Shown one piece after another: positions 27,881 through 35,954 of a stretch of DNA of 64,000 nucleotides. Below the pieces are notes generated by a model, which made no database searches, had not been told where the DNA came from, and was given only the letters and a program-made list of their open reading frames with translations. How positions within the stretch are numbered: position 1 is the stretch's first letter; the number at the start of each line of letters is the position of its first letter. The stretch lies in the NCBI GenBank assembly GCA_003326195.1, contig LXQE01000136.1:432552-496551 (forward strand). Direction: 5' to 3'. This DNA is from Nostoc punctiforme NIES-2108. Its GTDB lineage: Bacteria > Cyanobacteriota > Cyanobacteriia > Cyanobacteriales > Nostocaceae. Both the position numbers and the translations under genes were made by a program.

Positions 27881-29146
27881 ATGAATTTACTAAAGCCAAC
27901 AAATAATCAGCTAATAACTGGTAATTGTCTATTCTGTGGAACAAACTTACACCATAGCTTTGTAGACTTAGGTATGTCTCCTCCCTGCGAAAGTTATCGC
28001 AGTCTCAAACAACTCAATGAAGTAGAGCCATTTTATCCTCTGCATGTCTATGTTTGTGAGGAGTGTTTTTTAGTTCAACTCCAAGAATACATTAGTCCAG
28101 AAAATATTTTTAGCGACTACGCTTATTTCTCTTCCTACTCTGATAGCTGGTTACAACACGCCAAAAAATACGTTGATTTAGTAGTAGAACGTTTCCAATT
28201 AAACCAGGAAAGTCAGGTAATAGAAATTGCTAGTAATGATGGCTACTTGCTGCAATACTTTGTTGCCAAAGGCATCCCGGCGCTGGGAATAGAGCCAGCA
28301 GCAAATGTTGCTGAGGTAGCAATTCAAAAAGGTATTCCTACAGTTGTCAAATTTTTTGGACAGGAGACAGCCCAAGAACAGGTTGCTAAGGGCAAACAGG
28401 CAGATTTATTACTCGGAAATAATGTCCTTGCTCACACACCATATCTCAATGATTTTGTCAAAGGAATGAAAATTATCCTCAAACCGCATGGTGTAATAAC
28501 TATGGAGTTTCCCCACCTGATGCGCTTAATTGAGGAAAATCAGTTTGATACTATTTACCACGAGCATTTCTCTTATTTTTCCTTTCTTACTGTAGACAAG
28601 ATTTTTGCTGCTCACGGGTTGACAATTTTTGATGTAGAAGAATTAACCACTCATGGTGGTTCTTTGAGAATTTATGCCCGCCACAACGAAGCCTCTTCTA
28701 AACCTATTAGCGACCAAGTATCAGAACTGAAAAATAGAGAAGAAGCGGCTGGTTTTACGCAATTAGAATACTATTTTTCCTTTAGTGAACAAGTTAAAGA
28801 AACTAAACGCAACTTATTAGATTTTTTGATAAAAGTTAAGCGAGAGGGAAAATCGATTGTTGGTTACGGTGCTCCAGGTAAGGGAAATACTCTCTTAAAT
28901 TATTGCGGTATCCGCACAGATTTTCTTGACTATACAGTAGACCGTAACCCTTATAAACAGGGTCAATTTTTACCAGGAACTCATATTCCGATTTTTCATC
29001 CAGACAAAATTGCCGAAACAAAGCCTGACTATATACTAATTTTGCCCTGGAATCTGAAAAATGAAATTATGATACAAATGGCTTACATTCGGGATTGGGG
29101 AGGTCAATTTGTTGTACCAATTCCTGAAGTTAATGTCTACTCTTAA
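27881..29146 (+). CDS. NDP-sugar C-methyltransferase-like SAM enzyme
   Basis: The 421-residue enzyme has the three-part layout of sugar C-methyltransferases such as TylC3. It opens with an N-terminal zinc-binding domain (CLFCG at about residue 18 and CEECFLVQL at about 60). The central SAM-binding domain (VIEIASNDGYLLQYF, LLGNNVLAHT) is followed by a C-terminal domain (IVGYGAPGKGNTLLNYCG). The likely reaction adds a methyl group to C-3 of a 4-keto-6-deoxy sugar nucleotide, giving a branched sugar. The gene is 19 nt downstream of the epimerase and followed by a cytidylyltransferase. Confidence 0.85.
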   Translation: MNLLKPTNNQLITGNCLFCGTNLHHSFVDLGMSPPCESYRSLKQLNEVEPFYPLHVYVCEECFLVQLQEYISPENIFSDYAYFSSYSDSWLQHAKKYVDLVVERFQLNQESQVIEIASNDGYLLQYFVAKGIPALGIEPAANVAEVAIQKGIPTVVKFFGQETAQEQVAKGKQADLLLGNNVLAHTPYLNDFVKGMKIILKPHGVITMEFPHLMRLIEENQFDTIYHEHFSYFSFLTVDKIFAAHGLTIFDVEELTTHGGSLRIYARHNEASSKPISDQVSELKNREEAAGFTQLEYYFSFSEQVKETKRNLLDFLIKVKREGKSIVGYGAPGKGNTLLNYCGIRTDFLDYTVDRNPYKQGQFLPGTHIPIFHPDKIAETKPDYILILPWNLKNEIMIQMAYIRDWGGQFVVPIPEVNVYS

Positions 29147-29185
29147 GTATTTAATATTTTTGCTCGTCAAAAAGGGGTAAGTGAC

Positions 29186-29983
29186 ATGAAAGTAGTTTTA
29201 TTTTGCGGTGGCTTAGGAGCCAGAATGAGAGAATATTCAGAAAGTATTCCTAAGCCAATGGTGAATATTGGTTATAGACCAATATTATGGCACGTCATGA
29301 AATACTATGCTCACTATGGGCACAAAGATTTTATCTTATGTCTTGGTTACAAGGCCGACCTCATTAAAAGTTATTTCTTAAATTACAATGAATGGCTTTC
29401 TAATAACTTTAGCCTTTCCAATGGTAGCCAAATTCAGTTATTTAATCGGGATATTCAAGATTGGAATATCACATTTGTAGATACAGGGTTAACTGCCAAT
29501 ATTGGACAAAGATTCAAGGCAGTAGAAAAATATTTAGAAGGAGAAGAAGTATTTTTAGCTAACTACAGTGACGGTTTGACAGACTTACATTTACCAACGT
29601 ATATCAATAATTTTTATCAGCGTGATAAGATTGGTAGTTTTTTATCTGTCAGGCCAAGCCAAACTTTTCACTTAGTTGATATGCAAGAGGATGGTTTGGT
29701 AAAAAATATTCAAGATGTAAAGCAATGTGATATTTGGATTAATGGAGGATATTTTATTTTTAAAAAAGAGATTTTTGACCATATAAATTATGGTGAAGAA
29801 CTGGTTATGGAGCCTTTTCAAAGATTGATTGCGAAAGAAGAACTTTTTGCATATAAATACACTGGCTTTTTCGGAGTAATGGATACATTTAAAGAGAAAC
29901 AACAGTTGGATGATATGTATGCTCAAGGTAAAAGACCTTGGGAAGTTTGGGGAGATGAACAAGTACAAGTCGACCATGTATGA
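29186..29983 (+). CDS. rfbF: Glucose-1-phosphate cytidylyltransferase-like nucleotidyltransferase
   Basis: The 265-residue protein matches the RfbF type. The catalytic signature FCGGLGARMREYSESIPKPM is at the N-terminus, followed by GHKDFILCLGYKADLIKSYF. It would join glucose-1-phosphate and CTP to make CDP-glucose, the entry step to CDP-deoxysugars. AAAGGGG lies upstream of the ATG. The stop codon overlaps the next start (ATGA), which indicates translational coupling. Activation of another sugar phosphate is possible, since the family is broad. Confidence 0.83.
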   Translation: MKVVLFCGGLGARMREYSESIPKPMVNIGYRPILWHVMKYYAHYGHKDFILCLGYKADLIKSYFLNYNEWLSNNFSLSNGSQIQLFNRDIQDWNITFVDTGLTANIGQRFKAVEKYLEGEEVFLANYSDGLTDLHLPTYINNFYQRDKIGSFLSVRPSQTFHLVDMQEDGLVKNIQDVKQCDIWINGGYFIFKKEIFDHINYGEELVMEPFQRLIAKEELFAYKYTGFFGVMDTFKEKQQLDDMYAQGKRPWEVWGDEQVQVDHV

Positions 29984-30633
29984 TCCAACTTAGTTTGAAT
30001 AAAATAGAAGAATCTGAGTACAAAATTCTTTGTCTTGGCTCTCATTGTGATGATATCGAGATTGGTTGTGGAGGCACAATCTTAAAGCTAATAGAGAATT
30101 ATCAAGATGTTGTTATCTATTGGGTTGTCTTTAGTTCCAATGAGCAAAGAGCAGAGGAAGCAACCACAAGCGCTAATCTCTTCTTAGAAGAAATCCCAGT
30201 CAAGAAAATTATCATTAAAAATTTTCGAGATGGCTTTCTACCTTTTCAAGGGATAGAGGTGAAGGAATGTTTTGAACAGTTGAAGCAAGAATTTTCACCA
30301 GATATAATCTTTACTCATCATCGAGACGATCGACATCAAGATCATCGCTTAATTTCTGACTTTACTTGGAATACCTTTAGAAATCATTTAATTTTAGAAT
30401 ATGAAATACCCAAATATGATGGTGATTTGGGTATTCCTAATTTCTTTGTCCATTTAAATGAAACACTCTGCCGCCGAAAAATTAAATATATTTTGGATGC
30501 ATTTGCTACCCAGAATAATAAGCAGTGGTTTACAGAAGAGACTTTTCGTTCAATTCTCAGAATTCGTGGAATTGAATCAAATTCACCGAGTAAATATGCG
30601 GAAGCATTTTACTGTCGAAAAATATTTTTCTGA
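29980..30633 (+). CDS. PIG-L/LmbE family deacetylase
   Basis: The 217-residue protein contains the zinc-binding motif HCDDIEIGCGG near residue 22 and a second cluster HHRDDRHQDHR near residue 113. These are the marks of metal-dependent N-acetyl deacetylases acting on GlcNAc-linked substrates. It overlaps the cytidylyltransferase by 4 nt. Its presence suggests an amino sugar is deacetylated in the pathway or on the finished glycan. Confidence 0.87.
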   Translation: MIQLSLNKIEESEYKILCLGSHCDDIEIGCGGTILKLIENYQDVVIYWVVFSSNEQRAEEATTSANLFLEEIPVKKIIIKNFRDGFLPFQGIEVKECFEQLKQEFSPDIIFTHHRDDRHQDHRLISDFTWNTFRNHLILEYEIPKYDGDLGIPNFFVHLNETLCRRKIKYILDAFATQNNKQWFTEETFRSILRIRGIESNSPSKYAEAFYCRKIFF

Positions 30634-30672
30634 AAAATTAGAATTTTAATTCTATCTCAAGTTTGTAAATTT

Positions 30673-31230
30673 ATGATCTTCACTGAAACTAAAATAAAAG
30701 AAGCATTTATTGTTGATTTAGAGTTGCATCAAGATATTCGCGGCTTTTTTGCTCGGACTTTTTGCGTTCAAGAATTTCAAAATCGTGGTCTAAAACCTAC
30801 TATTGCCCAATGCAATTTATCTTTTAACTATAAAAAAGGAACATTGCGGGGTATGCATTATCAAATGCCTCCTTCTCAGGAAACAAAATTAGTGCGTTGT
30901 ATCAGGGGGGCTATTTATGATGTAATCATCGATTTGCGTCCAGATTCTCCTAGCTATTTATCTCATATTGGTATAGAGTTAACTGCTGAAAATCGTCTTG
31001 CTCTCTATATCCCAGATAGGTGTGCTCACGGTTTTCAAACTCTAAGCGATGAGACGGAGGTGATGTATCAAATGGGTGATTTTTATGCACCAGAATATGC
31101 TGGCGGGTATCGCTATGATGACCCAGCTTTTGGTATTGAATGGCCTCTATCTGTGACTGAAATTTCGGATAAAGATCGGGCTTGGAGTTTATTTGAATCG
31201 AAAAAAATTGTAACGACTACGGTGATGTAA
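30673..31230 (+). CDS. rfbC: dTDP-4-dehydrorhamnose 3,5-epimerase family protein
   Basis: The 185-residue cupin enzyme carries GTLRGMHYQMPP, LVRCIRGAIYDVIIDLRPDSP, IPDRCAHGFQTL and MYQMGDFYAPEYAGG, matching RmlC. It epimerises C-3 and/or C-5 of a 4-keto-6-deoxy sugar nucleotide. The catalytic His of the HYQ motif and the Tyr in the YAPEYAGG region are present. No rmlA/B/D genes are in the window, so the usual rhamnose pathway is incomplete here and the substrate may be the C-methylated CDP-sugar. Confidence 0.87.
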   Translation: MIFTETKIKEAFIVDLELHQDIRGFFARTFCVQEFQNRGLKPTIAQCNLSFNYKKGTLRGMHYQMPPSQETKLVRCIRGAIYDVIIDLRPDSPSYLSHIGIELTAENRLALYIPDRCAHGFQTLSDETEVMYQMGDFYAPEYAGGYRYDDPAFGIEWPLSVTEISDKDRAWSLFESKKIVTTTVM

Positions 31231-31308
31231 GACTTTTAAGATCAATTTAAAAATATATAGTTGCTGAGTAAATATAGGATTAGGAACGCACAGAGGCGCA
31301 GAGACACG

Positions 31309-31344
31309 GAAAATCAAAATTTGAAAAATTAAATTTTGATTTTC
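31309..31344. repeat. AT-rich perfect hairpin after rfbC
   Basis: GAAAATCAAAATTT (31309-31322) pairs perfectly with AAATTTTGATTTTC (31331-31344) around 8 nt. It is preceded by an ACGCACAGAGGCGCAGAGACAC filler-type repeat. It lies between rfbC and the oxygenase gene and may be a weak terminator. Confidence 0.55.
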
Positions 31345-31391
31345 ATACTTAACACTCTGTTCAAACTTTGTTACAGCAGATGAGGGGCGAA

Positions 31392-32276
31392 GTGAGTACA
31401 ATTTATTTTGATTCGATTTTTAGTGATGAAATCAGACGCAAGCATCTTTATAATGGACAAGTGTTTGTCTTTTCTCCTTGCGCCAGTGCGATCGCACTAT
31501 GTGATTTTGCTCGTGGTCTGGTTGAAGAAGCATTTGCCCCTTTAGATCCGAGAGAAGCACAACATAGCCTGCCTGTAGAGAAATACGTTGAAATTTTAGC
31601 ACAACTCAAGCCAACTTTTATCCATCACCCTGAATCTAAACAACTCATTCAAGGCATCTTGAAAGAAAGTGGATGTGACTTGAACAAAACCTATTTCGAT
31701 GTACCTCGCCTAAGAACAGCAACCAGCGATCGCTATCTGACTGCTGGTATTGCTTACGCTTTCCATCCTCATCGTGACACCTGGTATTCTGCTCCTATGT
31801 GCCAGATCAACTGGTGGATTCCTGTCTACGATATTACCCCAGAGAATGCAATGGCATTCCATCCGCGCTACTGGAGTCAACCAGTTAAGAATAGCTCAAG
31901 AGATTATAACTACGCTCAGTGGATTAAAGAAAGTCGCAAAAATGCGGCACAGCACATTAAAACAGATACACGCAAGCAACCCCATGCAGAAGAAACTTTA
32001 GAAATGGAGCCGCAATTGCGGTTAATTACACAAGTCGGTGGCATGATTCTCTTTTCAGGAGCGCAGATGCACTCCACTATTCCCAACACATCAGGCTATA
32101 CCCGTTTCAGTATTGACTTTAGAACTGTACATTTTGATGATGTCATAGCTCAAAAAGGTGCGCCAAATATTGATTCAGCTTGTACAGGAACTTCTTTAGG
32201 CGACTTCTTACGAGGCACTGACTTCTACCCGATTACTGACACATTGTTGTTGTCTACAACAAACAATCTTTTGTAG
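31392..32276 (+). CDS. Phytanoyl-CoA dioxygenase-like 2-oxoglutarate/Fe(II) oxygenase
   Basis: The product (294 residues) shows a 2-His-1-carboxylate iron site: HPHRDTWYSAP holds the His-x-Asp part, and the distal His lies in GAQMHSTIPNTSG. The Arg in YTRFSIDFR would bind 2-oxoglutarate. Such enzymes hydroxylate small molecules or sugar nucleotides. The start was set at GTG 31392, because AGGGG precedes it and family members begin just before YFDS. ATG 31380 is an alternative. It sits inside the sugar gene run, so a hydroxylated sugar is plausible. The substrate is unknown. Confidence 0.75.
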   Translation: MSTIYFDSIFSDEIRRKHLYNGQVFVFSPCASAIALCDFARGLVEEAFAPLDPREAQHSLPVEKYVEILAQLKPTFIHHPESKQLIQGILKESGCDLNKTYFDVPRLRTATSDRYLTAGIAYAFHPHRDTWYSAPMCQINWWIPVYDITPENAMAFHPRYWSQPVKNSSRDYNYAQWIKESRKNAAQHIKTDTRKQPHAEETLEMEPQLRLITQVGGMILFSGAQMHSTIPNTSGYTRFSIDFRTVHFDDVIAQKGAPNIDSACTGTSLGDFLRGTDFYPITDTLLLSTTNNLL

Positions 32277-32313
32277 AAGAACTTTTGTTTTCCATCCAAT
32301 CTGTGAGCAATAA

Positions 32314-33252
32314 ATGGTGAACTCTGTTGAAAAATTGTCTGGACAAACAATACTAATTACAGGTGCTAGCGGATTTATAGGATCTCATTTAGTCCGTCAT
32401 TTATGCCACAATGGTGCAGAAGTACATGCTGTTTCTCGCAGTTTTCATACTTCTGATATCAGCTGCTTGCGATGGTGGCACGGTGACATCGAAGACATTA
32501 AGTTTGTTCAAAACCTTTTCCACAGCATTAAACCTGATGTAATCTTCCATTTATCCGGTCTTGTAACAGCAGTTCCTAATCTAGAGTTCATATTGCCTAC
32601 CTTTCACAGTTTACTGACTAGTACTATTAACTTATTGACGGTAGCTGCCGAAATTGGCTGTAGTCGCATTGTGTTAATAGCTTCTTTAGAGGAACCAGAA
32701 CAAGATCGTCCTGAAGTAGTTCCTTCTTCTCCTTACGCTATTGCTAAATTTGCTAGTAGTACTTATGGTCGGATGTTCCATCGACTCTATCAGACACCTG
32801 TAGTTCTTGTTAGACCTTTTATGACCTATGGGCCAGGGCAAAATGTGTCTAAGATCGTTCCTTCTGTTATTCTTTCCTTGTTGCAAGGGCAAGCTCCAAA
32901 ACTTAGTAGTGGAAAGCGTCAAGTTGATTGGATTTATATCGATGACGTGATTGCAGGACTTCTTGCTGCAACACAAGTTCCTAGTGTAGAGGGTTGTACA
33001 TTCGACTTAGGTTCGGGAGAACTTGTACCCATTCATGCAGTTGTGTCCCAGCTTGTTAATCTGGTTAACCCTCAAATCCAGCCTCTATTTGGTGCTTTAC
33101 CTGAGCGGCCGATGGAAAAAATAAGAGTAGCTGATACGGCTTATACATACGATAAACTAGGTTGGCAACCTTCAATTTCTCTAAAGAAGGGCTTGGAATT
33201 GACTGTAAATTGGTATACAAAACATCAACAAAAGATTGGATACACCAGTTAA
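32314..33252 (+). CDS. NAD-dependent epimerase/dehydratase (extended SDR), second gene
   Basis: The 312-residue enzyme has the Rossmann motif TGASGFIGSHLVRHL and the catalytic Tyr-x-x-x-Lys in YAIAK near residue 140. The substrate-binding C-terminal half ends in YDKLGWQPSISLKKGLELTVNWY, typical of sugar-nucleotide SDR enzymes. The Ser of the catalytic triad sits in VLIASLEEPE, a slightly unusual context. It differs clearly from the SDR at 26833. It could be the final 4-ketoreductase or an epimerase of the pathway. Confidence 0.83.
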   Translation: MVNSVEKLSGQTILITGASGFIGSHLVRHLCHNGAEVHAVSRSFHTSDISCLRWWHGDIEDIKFVQNLFHSIKPDVIFHLSGLVTAVPNLEFILPTFHSLLTSTINLLTVAAEIGCSRIVLIASLEEPEQDRPEVVPSSPYAIAKFASSTYGRMFHRLYQTPVVLVRPFMTYGPGQNVSKIVPSVILSLLQGQAPKLSSGKRQVDWIYIDDVIAGLLAATQVPSVEGCTFDLGSGELVPIHAVVSQLVNLVNPQIQPLFGALPERPMEKIRVADTAYTYDKLGWQPSISLKKGLELTVNWYTKHQQKIGYTS

Positions 33253-33266
33253 CAAGGATTTTACTT

Positions 33267-34607
33267 ATGGTTGCAGATAGACTTCAGAATATTAATTTAG
33301 TCGATCTAAAAAATTCTTTTAACTTAAAGGATATCAGTCTAGAAATTTACCAGCTAATTTCTGATTTATATCCCATTTGCCGTAGTATTACAGGTGATGG
33401 TTTTAGAGAAACTTTAAAAATTCTCCAGCAGCATCTTCCTTTGTCAGTTCATGAAGTGCCAACAGGAACAGAGGTATTTGATTGGACAGTCCCTAATGAG
33501 TGGAATATTAAAGATGCCTATATTAAAAACTCTCAAGGTGAAAAGATTGTAGATTTTACTAATTCAAATTTGCACGTTGTTAACTATAGTATTCCCATAC
33601 ATCAAAAAATCTCTCTTCAAGAACTTAAATCGCATCTATTTACACTTGCCGATTATCCTAATTGGATTCCTTACCGAACTTCATATTACAAGGAAAGTTG
33701 GGGTTTTTGCCTGACTCACAATCAATATTTGCAACTAAATGATGAAGAATATGAAGTATGTATTGATTCTTCTCTAAAACCAGGTTATTTGACTTATGGT
33801 GAGTATTATATTCCCGGAGACAGTACTGATGAAGTCTTGATTTCTTGCCATGCCTGTCATCCTTCACTGTGTAATGATAATCTTTCGGGAATTGCGATCG
33901 CTACTTTTATCGCTAAATATTTAAGTCAAACTACACCAAGATATTCCTATAGATTTCTCTGGATTCCCGGAACCATTGGCTCAATTACATGGTTGGCTCT
34001 CAATGAAGCTAAAGTCAATAACATTAAACATGGCTTGGTATTAACTTGTTTAGGAGATGCAGGCAACTTTACCTACAAAAAAAGCCGTAGAGGTGACACT
34101 GAAATCGATAAAGTTGCTGCTTATGTACTCAAAAACTCAACACAAGATCACAAAATTATAGATTTCTTCCCCTATGGCTATGATGAGCGACAATATTGCT
34201 CACCTGGATTTAATTTAGCTGTAGGTTGCTTCATGCGATCGCCTCATGGTAGTTTTCCTGAATACCATACCTCAGCAGATGATTTAAATTTTGTTCAACC
34301 CCAATATCTTGCCGAGTCATTCTTTCAATGTCATTCGATGTTGTATATCCTCAACAATAACGAAATCTACTACAACAAAAATCCCAAATGTGAGCCACAG
34401 TTAGGTAAAAGAGGCATATATCGGGCAGTTGGTGGTAACAAAGATAGTGGGCTAAATGAAATGGCAATCCTGTGGGTTTTAAATTTATCTGATGGTCAAC
34501 ATACTCTATTAGATATTGCAGAAAGGTCGGGTATGCCATTTGATGTGATTAAATCTGCTGCCGATACATTATTAACACATGACTTATTAACAATTAAAAC
34601 CAACTAA
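33267..34607 (+). CDS. DUF4910 aminopeptidase-like protein of the sugar locus
   Basis: The 446-residue protein has a DUF2172/DUF4910-type fold related to M28 zinc aminopeptidases. Metal-ligand candidates lie in SCHACHPSLCNDNLSG near residue 200 and in YHTSADDLNF near residue 337. A short winged-helix-like C-terminal part follows. The ATG at 33267 has AAGGA 8 nt upstream. The longer frame from 33162 would run through the previous gene. Such proteins occur often in surface-polysaccharide loci, where the role is unclear. It ends the sugar gene run. Confidence 0.78.
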   Translation: MVADRLQNINLVDLKNSFNLKDISLEIYQLISDLYPICRSITGDGFRETLKILQQHLPLSVHEVPTGTEVFDWTVPNEWNIKDAYIKNSQGEKIVDFTNSNLHVVNYSIPIHQKISLQELKSHLFTLADYPNWIPYRTSYYKESWGFCLTHNQYLQLNDEEYEVCIDSSLKPGYLTYGEYYIPGDSTDEVLISCHACHPSLCNDNLSGIAIATFIAKYLSQTTPRYSYRFLWIPGTIGSITWLALNEAKVNNIKHGLVLTCLGDAGNFTYKKSRRGDTEIDKVAAYVLKNSTQDHKIIDFFPYGYDERQYCSPGFNLAVGCFMRSPHGSFPEYHTSADDLNFVQPQYLAESFFQCHSMLYILNNNEIYYNKNPKCEPQLGKRGIYRAVGGNKDSGLNEMAILWVLNLSDGQHTLLDIAERSGMPFDVIKSAADTLLTHDLLTIKTN

Positions 34608-35157
34608 GTTTGAAAAAGATTGCAAAAATGAAATTCCCTATGACAATGACAAAAACGTAGGCAAGTCCTTACCACAGGGCAGTTTAAGAGAAAATTAAGG
34701 GGTTAGAACCTTTGGAGGTGGGTCAATACTTCTCAGTTAGGCATTTTTAATTCTGAATTGGGTTTTGGGAAAAGGTTGCTGGGTTGGGTTAAAGGTTTTT
34801 TTCCTTTTCCCCAAAACCCGAGAAGTATTGGGAGGTGGATTTGATGTATGTAGTCGCAAATTCTATTTGCTAGGGCTGCCAACTTTTTGTATGTTCTTAT
34901 CCTCAACTCTTATGTAATAATACTGCTATTGTATTGATATATTTGATGTTATTTTTACATTCTATTTATAATTACTGCCCACTAAGTAGCTGAACTTTAT
35001 AATCTATAATCTACTTCACCTCTTCACTATTGCCTGGAAAAATATCCTATTTAGCTTCATGATTACTTGAACTAAATGTCATTACTTATACCATTGTAAG
35101 AGCAGTTTAGATGATTGATATTAGAGAAGTAGTTTAAAAACATAGCTTGTCTAGTAC
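34608..35157. other. Intergenic region after the sugar locus
   Basis: About 550 bases without a gene contain the inverted-repeat element at 34714-34838. The remainder is AT-rich, with no further structure that I could support. Confidence 0.5.
34714..34838. mobile_element. MITE-like element with nested inverted repeats and 8-bp flanking duplication
   Basis: GGAGGTGG occurs at 34714-34721 and again at 34831-34838, as a target duplication would. Between them CAATACTTCTC (34724-34734) is the reverse complement of GAGAAGTATTG (34820-34830). The inner arms at 34760-34775 and 34803-34819 also pair, with one bulged G. No coding capacity is visible, so a transposase would have to act in trans. Confidence 0.7.
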
Positions 35158-35325
35158 ATGAATAAAAAATGGGCTGTTAAACGACTCACAATCAATCTCA
35201 CATCAGGTGAGGCACAGAAGCTTGAACAATACTGTTCAACAACGGGGAGACCAGCAACTGATGTAATTCGGGAGTTAATTCGCTCTCTTTATCCTAAAGA
35301 TGAAAAAGCCTCTGAAACCTCGTGA
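35158..35325 (+). CDS. Small ribbon-helix-helix (CopG-like) DNA-binding protein
   Basis: A 55-residue frame starts at ATG 35158 and stops at TGA 35323-35325. The sequence AVKRLTINLTSGEAQKLEQY is followed by a Gly-Arg-Pro turn and ATDVIRELIRSLY, the strand-helix-helix pattern of CopG/Arc repressors. These dimeric proteins bind DNA through the N-terminal strand and often act as antitoxins or plasmid repressors. No toxin gene is adjacent. It stands alone between two MITE-like elements. Confidence 0.72.
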   Translation: MNKKWAVKRLTINLTSGEAQKLEQYCSTTGRPATDVIRELIRSLYPKDEKASETS

Positions 35326-35954
35326 ATCAGACTGCAAAAAAATCAAATCAAGATAAGTACATCTTAATTTGCCAGTGAAATATGCTGCTTAACAGTTATC
35401 AGCTAACAGTGAATCCCGATAATTAAAGTTAGGGAATCGAAATAAGAATACTCTCTTACAAAGTTCAGAGCCGAGGAAATCTTCGCTCTGACTTTTGCTT
35501 TGGATATGGTGCAATCTGATGCACTTGCATCATTAAAAATATCAAATTAATTGAATAAAAGGTAGAATTCAGAATCAAGATGCTCTTACTAGTACAACAC
35601 GGCGGAAATAAACCAATCATTCCAAATCAACGAAAACCTTATGCTGTATTCATTTTTAATTTTTAATTCCGCCTTGCGGTACTAGCTTGCTTATCCGTAG
35701 CGGTAGCGAGTTTGCAAACGTTTTGTAAAGCACCAAATTTAAAGTTTTGTGGGTGTCTTTAACCAGTAATTTATCCATTTTTTCGGGTAGAATACCATTC
35801 TTGTCTCTAGCTTTGCTCTTGAATCTTTTTGACAAATAGTAATATTACTGATCTTTTCGGAATATTTTTAAGCTAGATATAATACTTACCACTTATTTAC
35901 TTATACTTCCCAAAGTATTAAGAATTTAATCCCTAATTTATTCAATTACAAATA
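35326..35954. other. Intergenic region before tpsB
   Basis: About 630 bases without a gene. It holds the inverted-repeat element at 35589-35685. The last 200 bases are AT-rich and probably carry the promoter of the secretion genes. No clear box could be fixed. Confidence 0.5.
35589..35685. mobile_element. Short inverted-repeat element with imperfect 19-bp ends
   Basis: The left end at 35589-35607 begins CTAGTAC and ends GGCGGAA. The right end at 35667-35685 is its imperfect reverse complement (TTCCGCC ... GTACTAG). The centre contains TTTTTAATTTTTAATT filler. The 97-bp element resembles the GTACTAG/GGCGGAA repeats common in Nostoc intergenic DNA. Confidence 0.55.
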
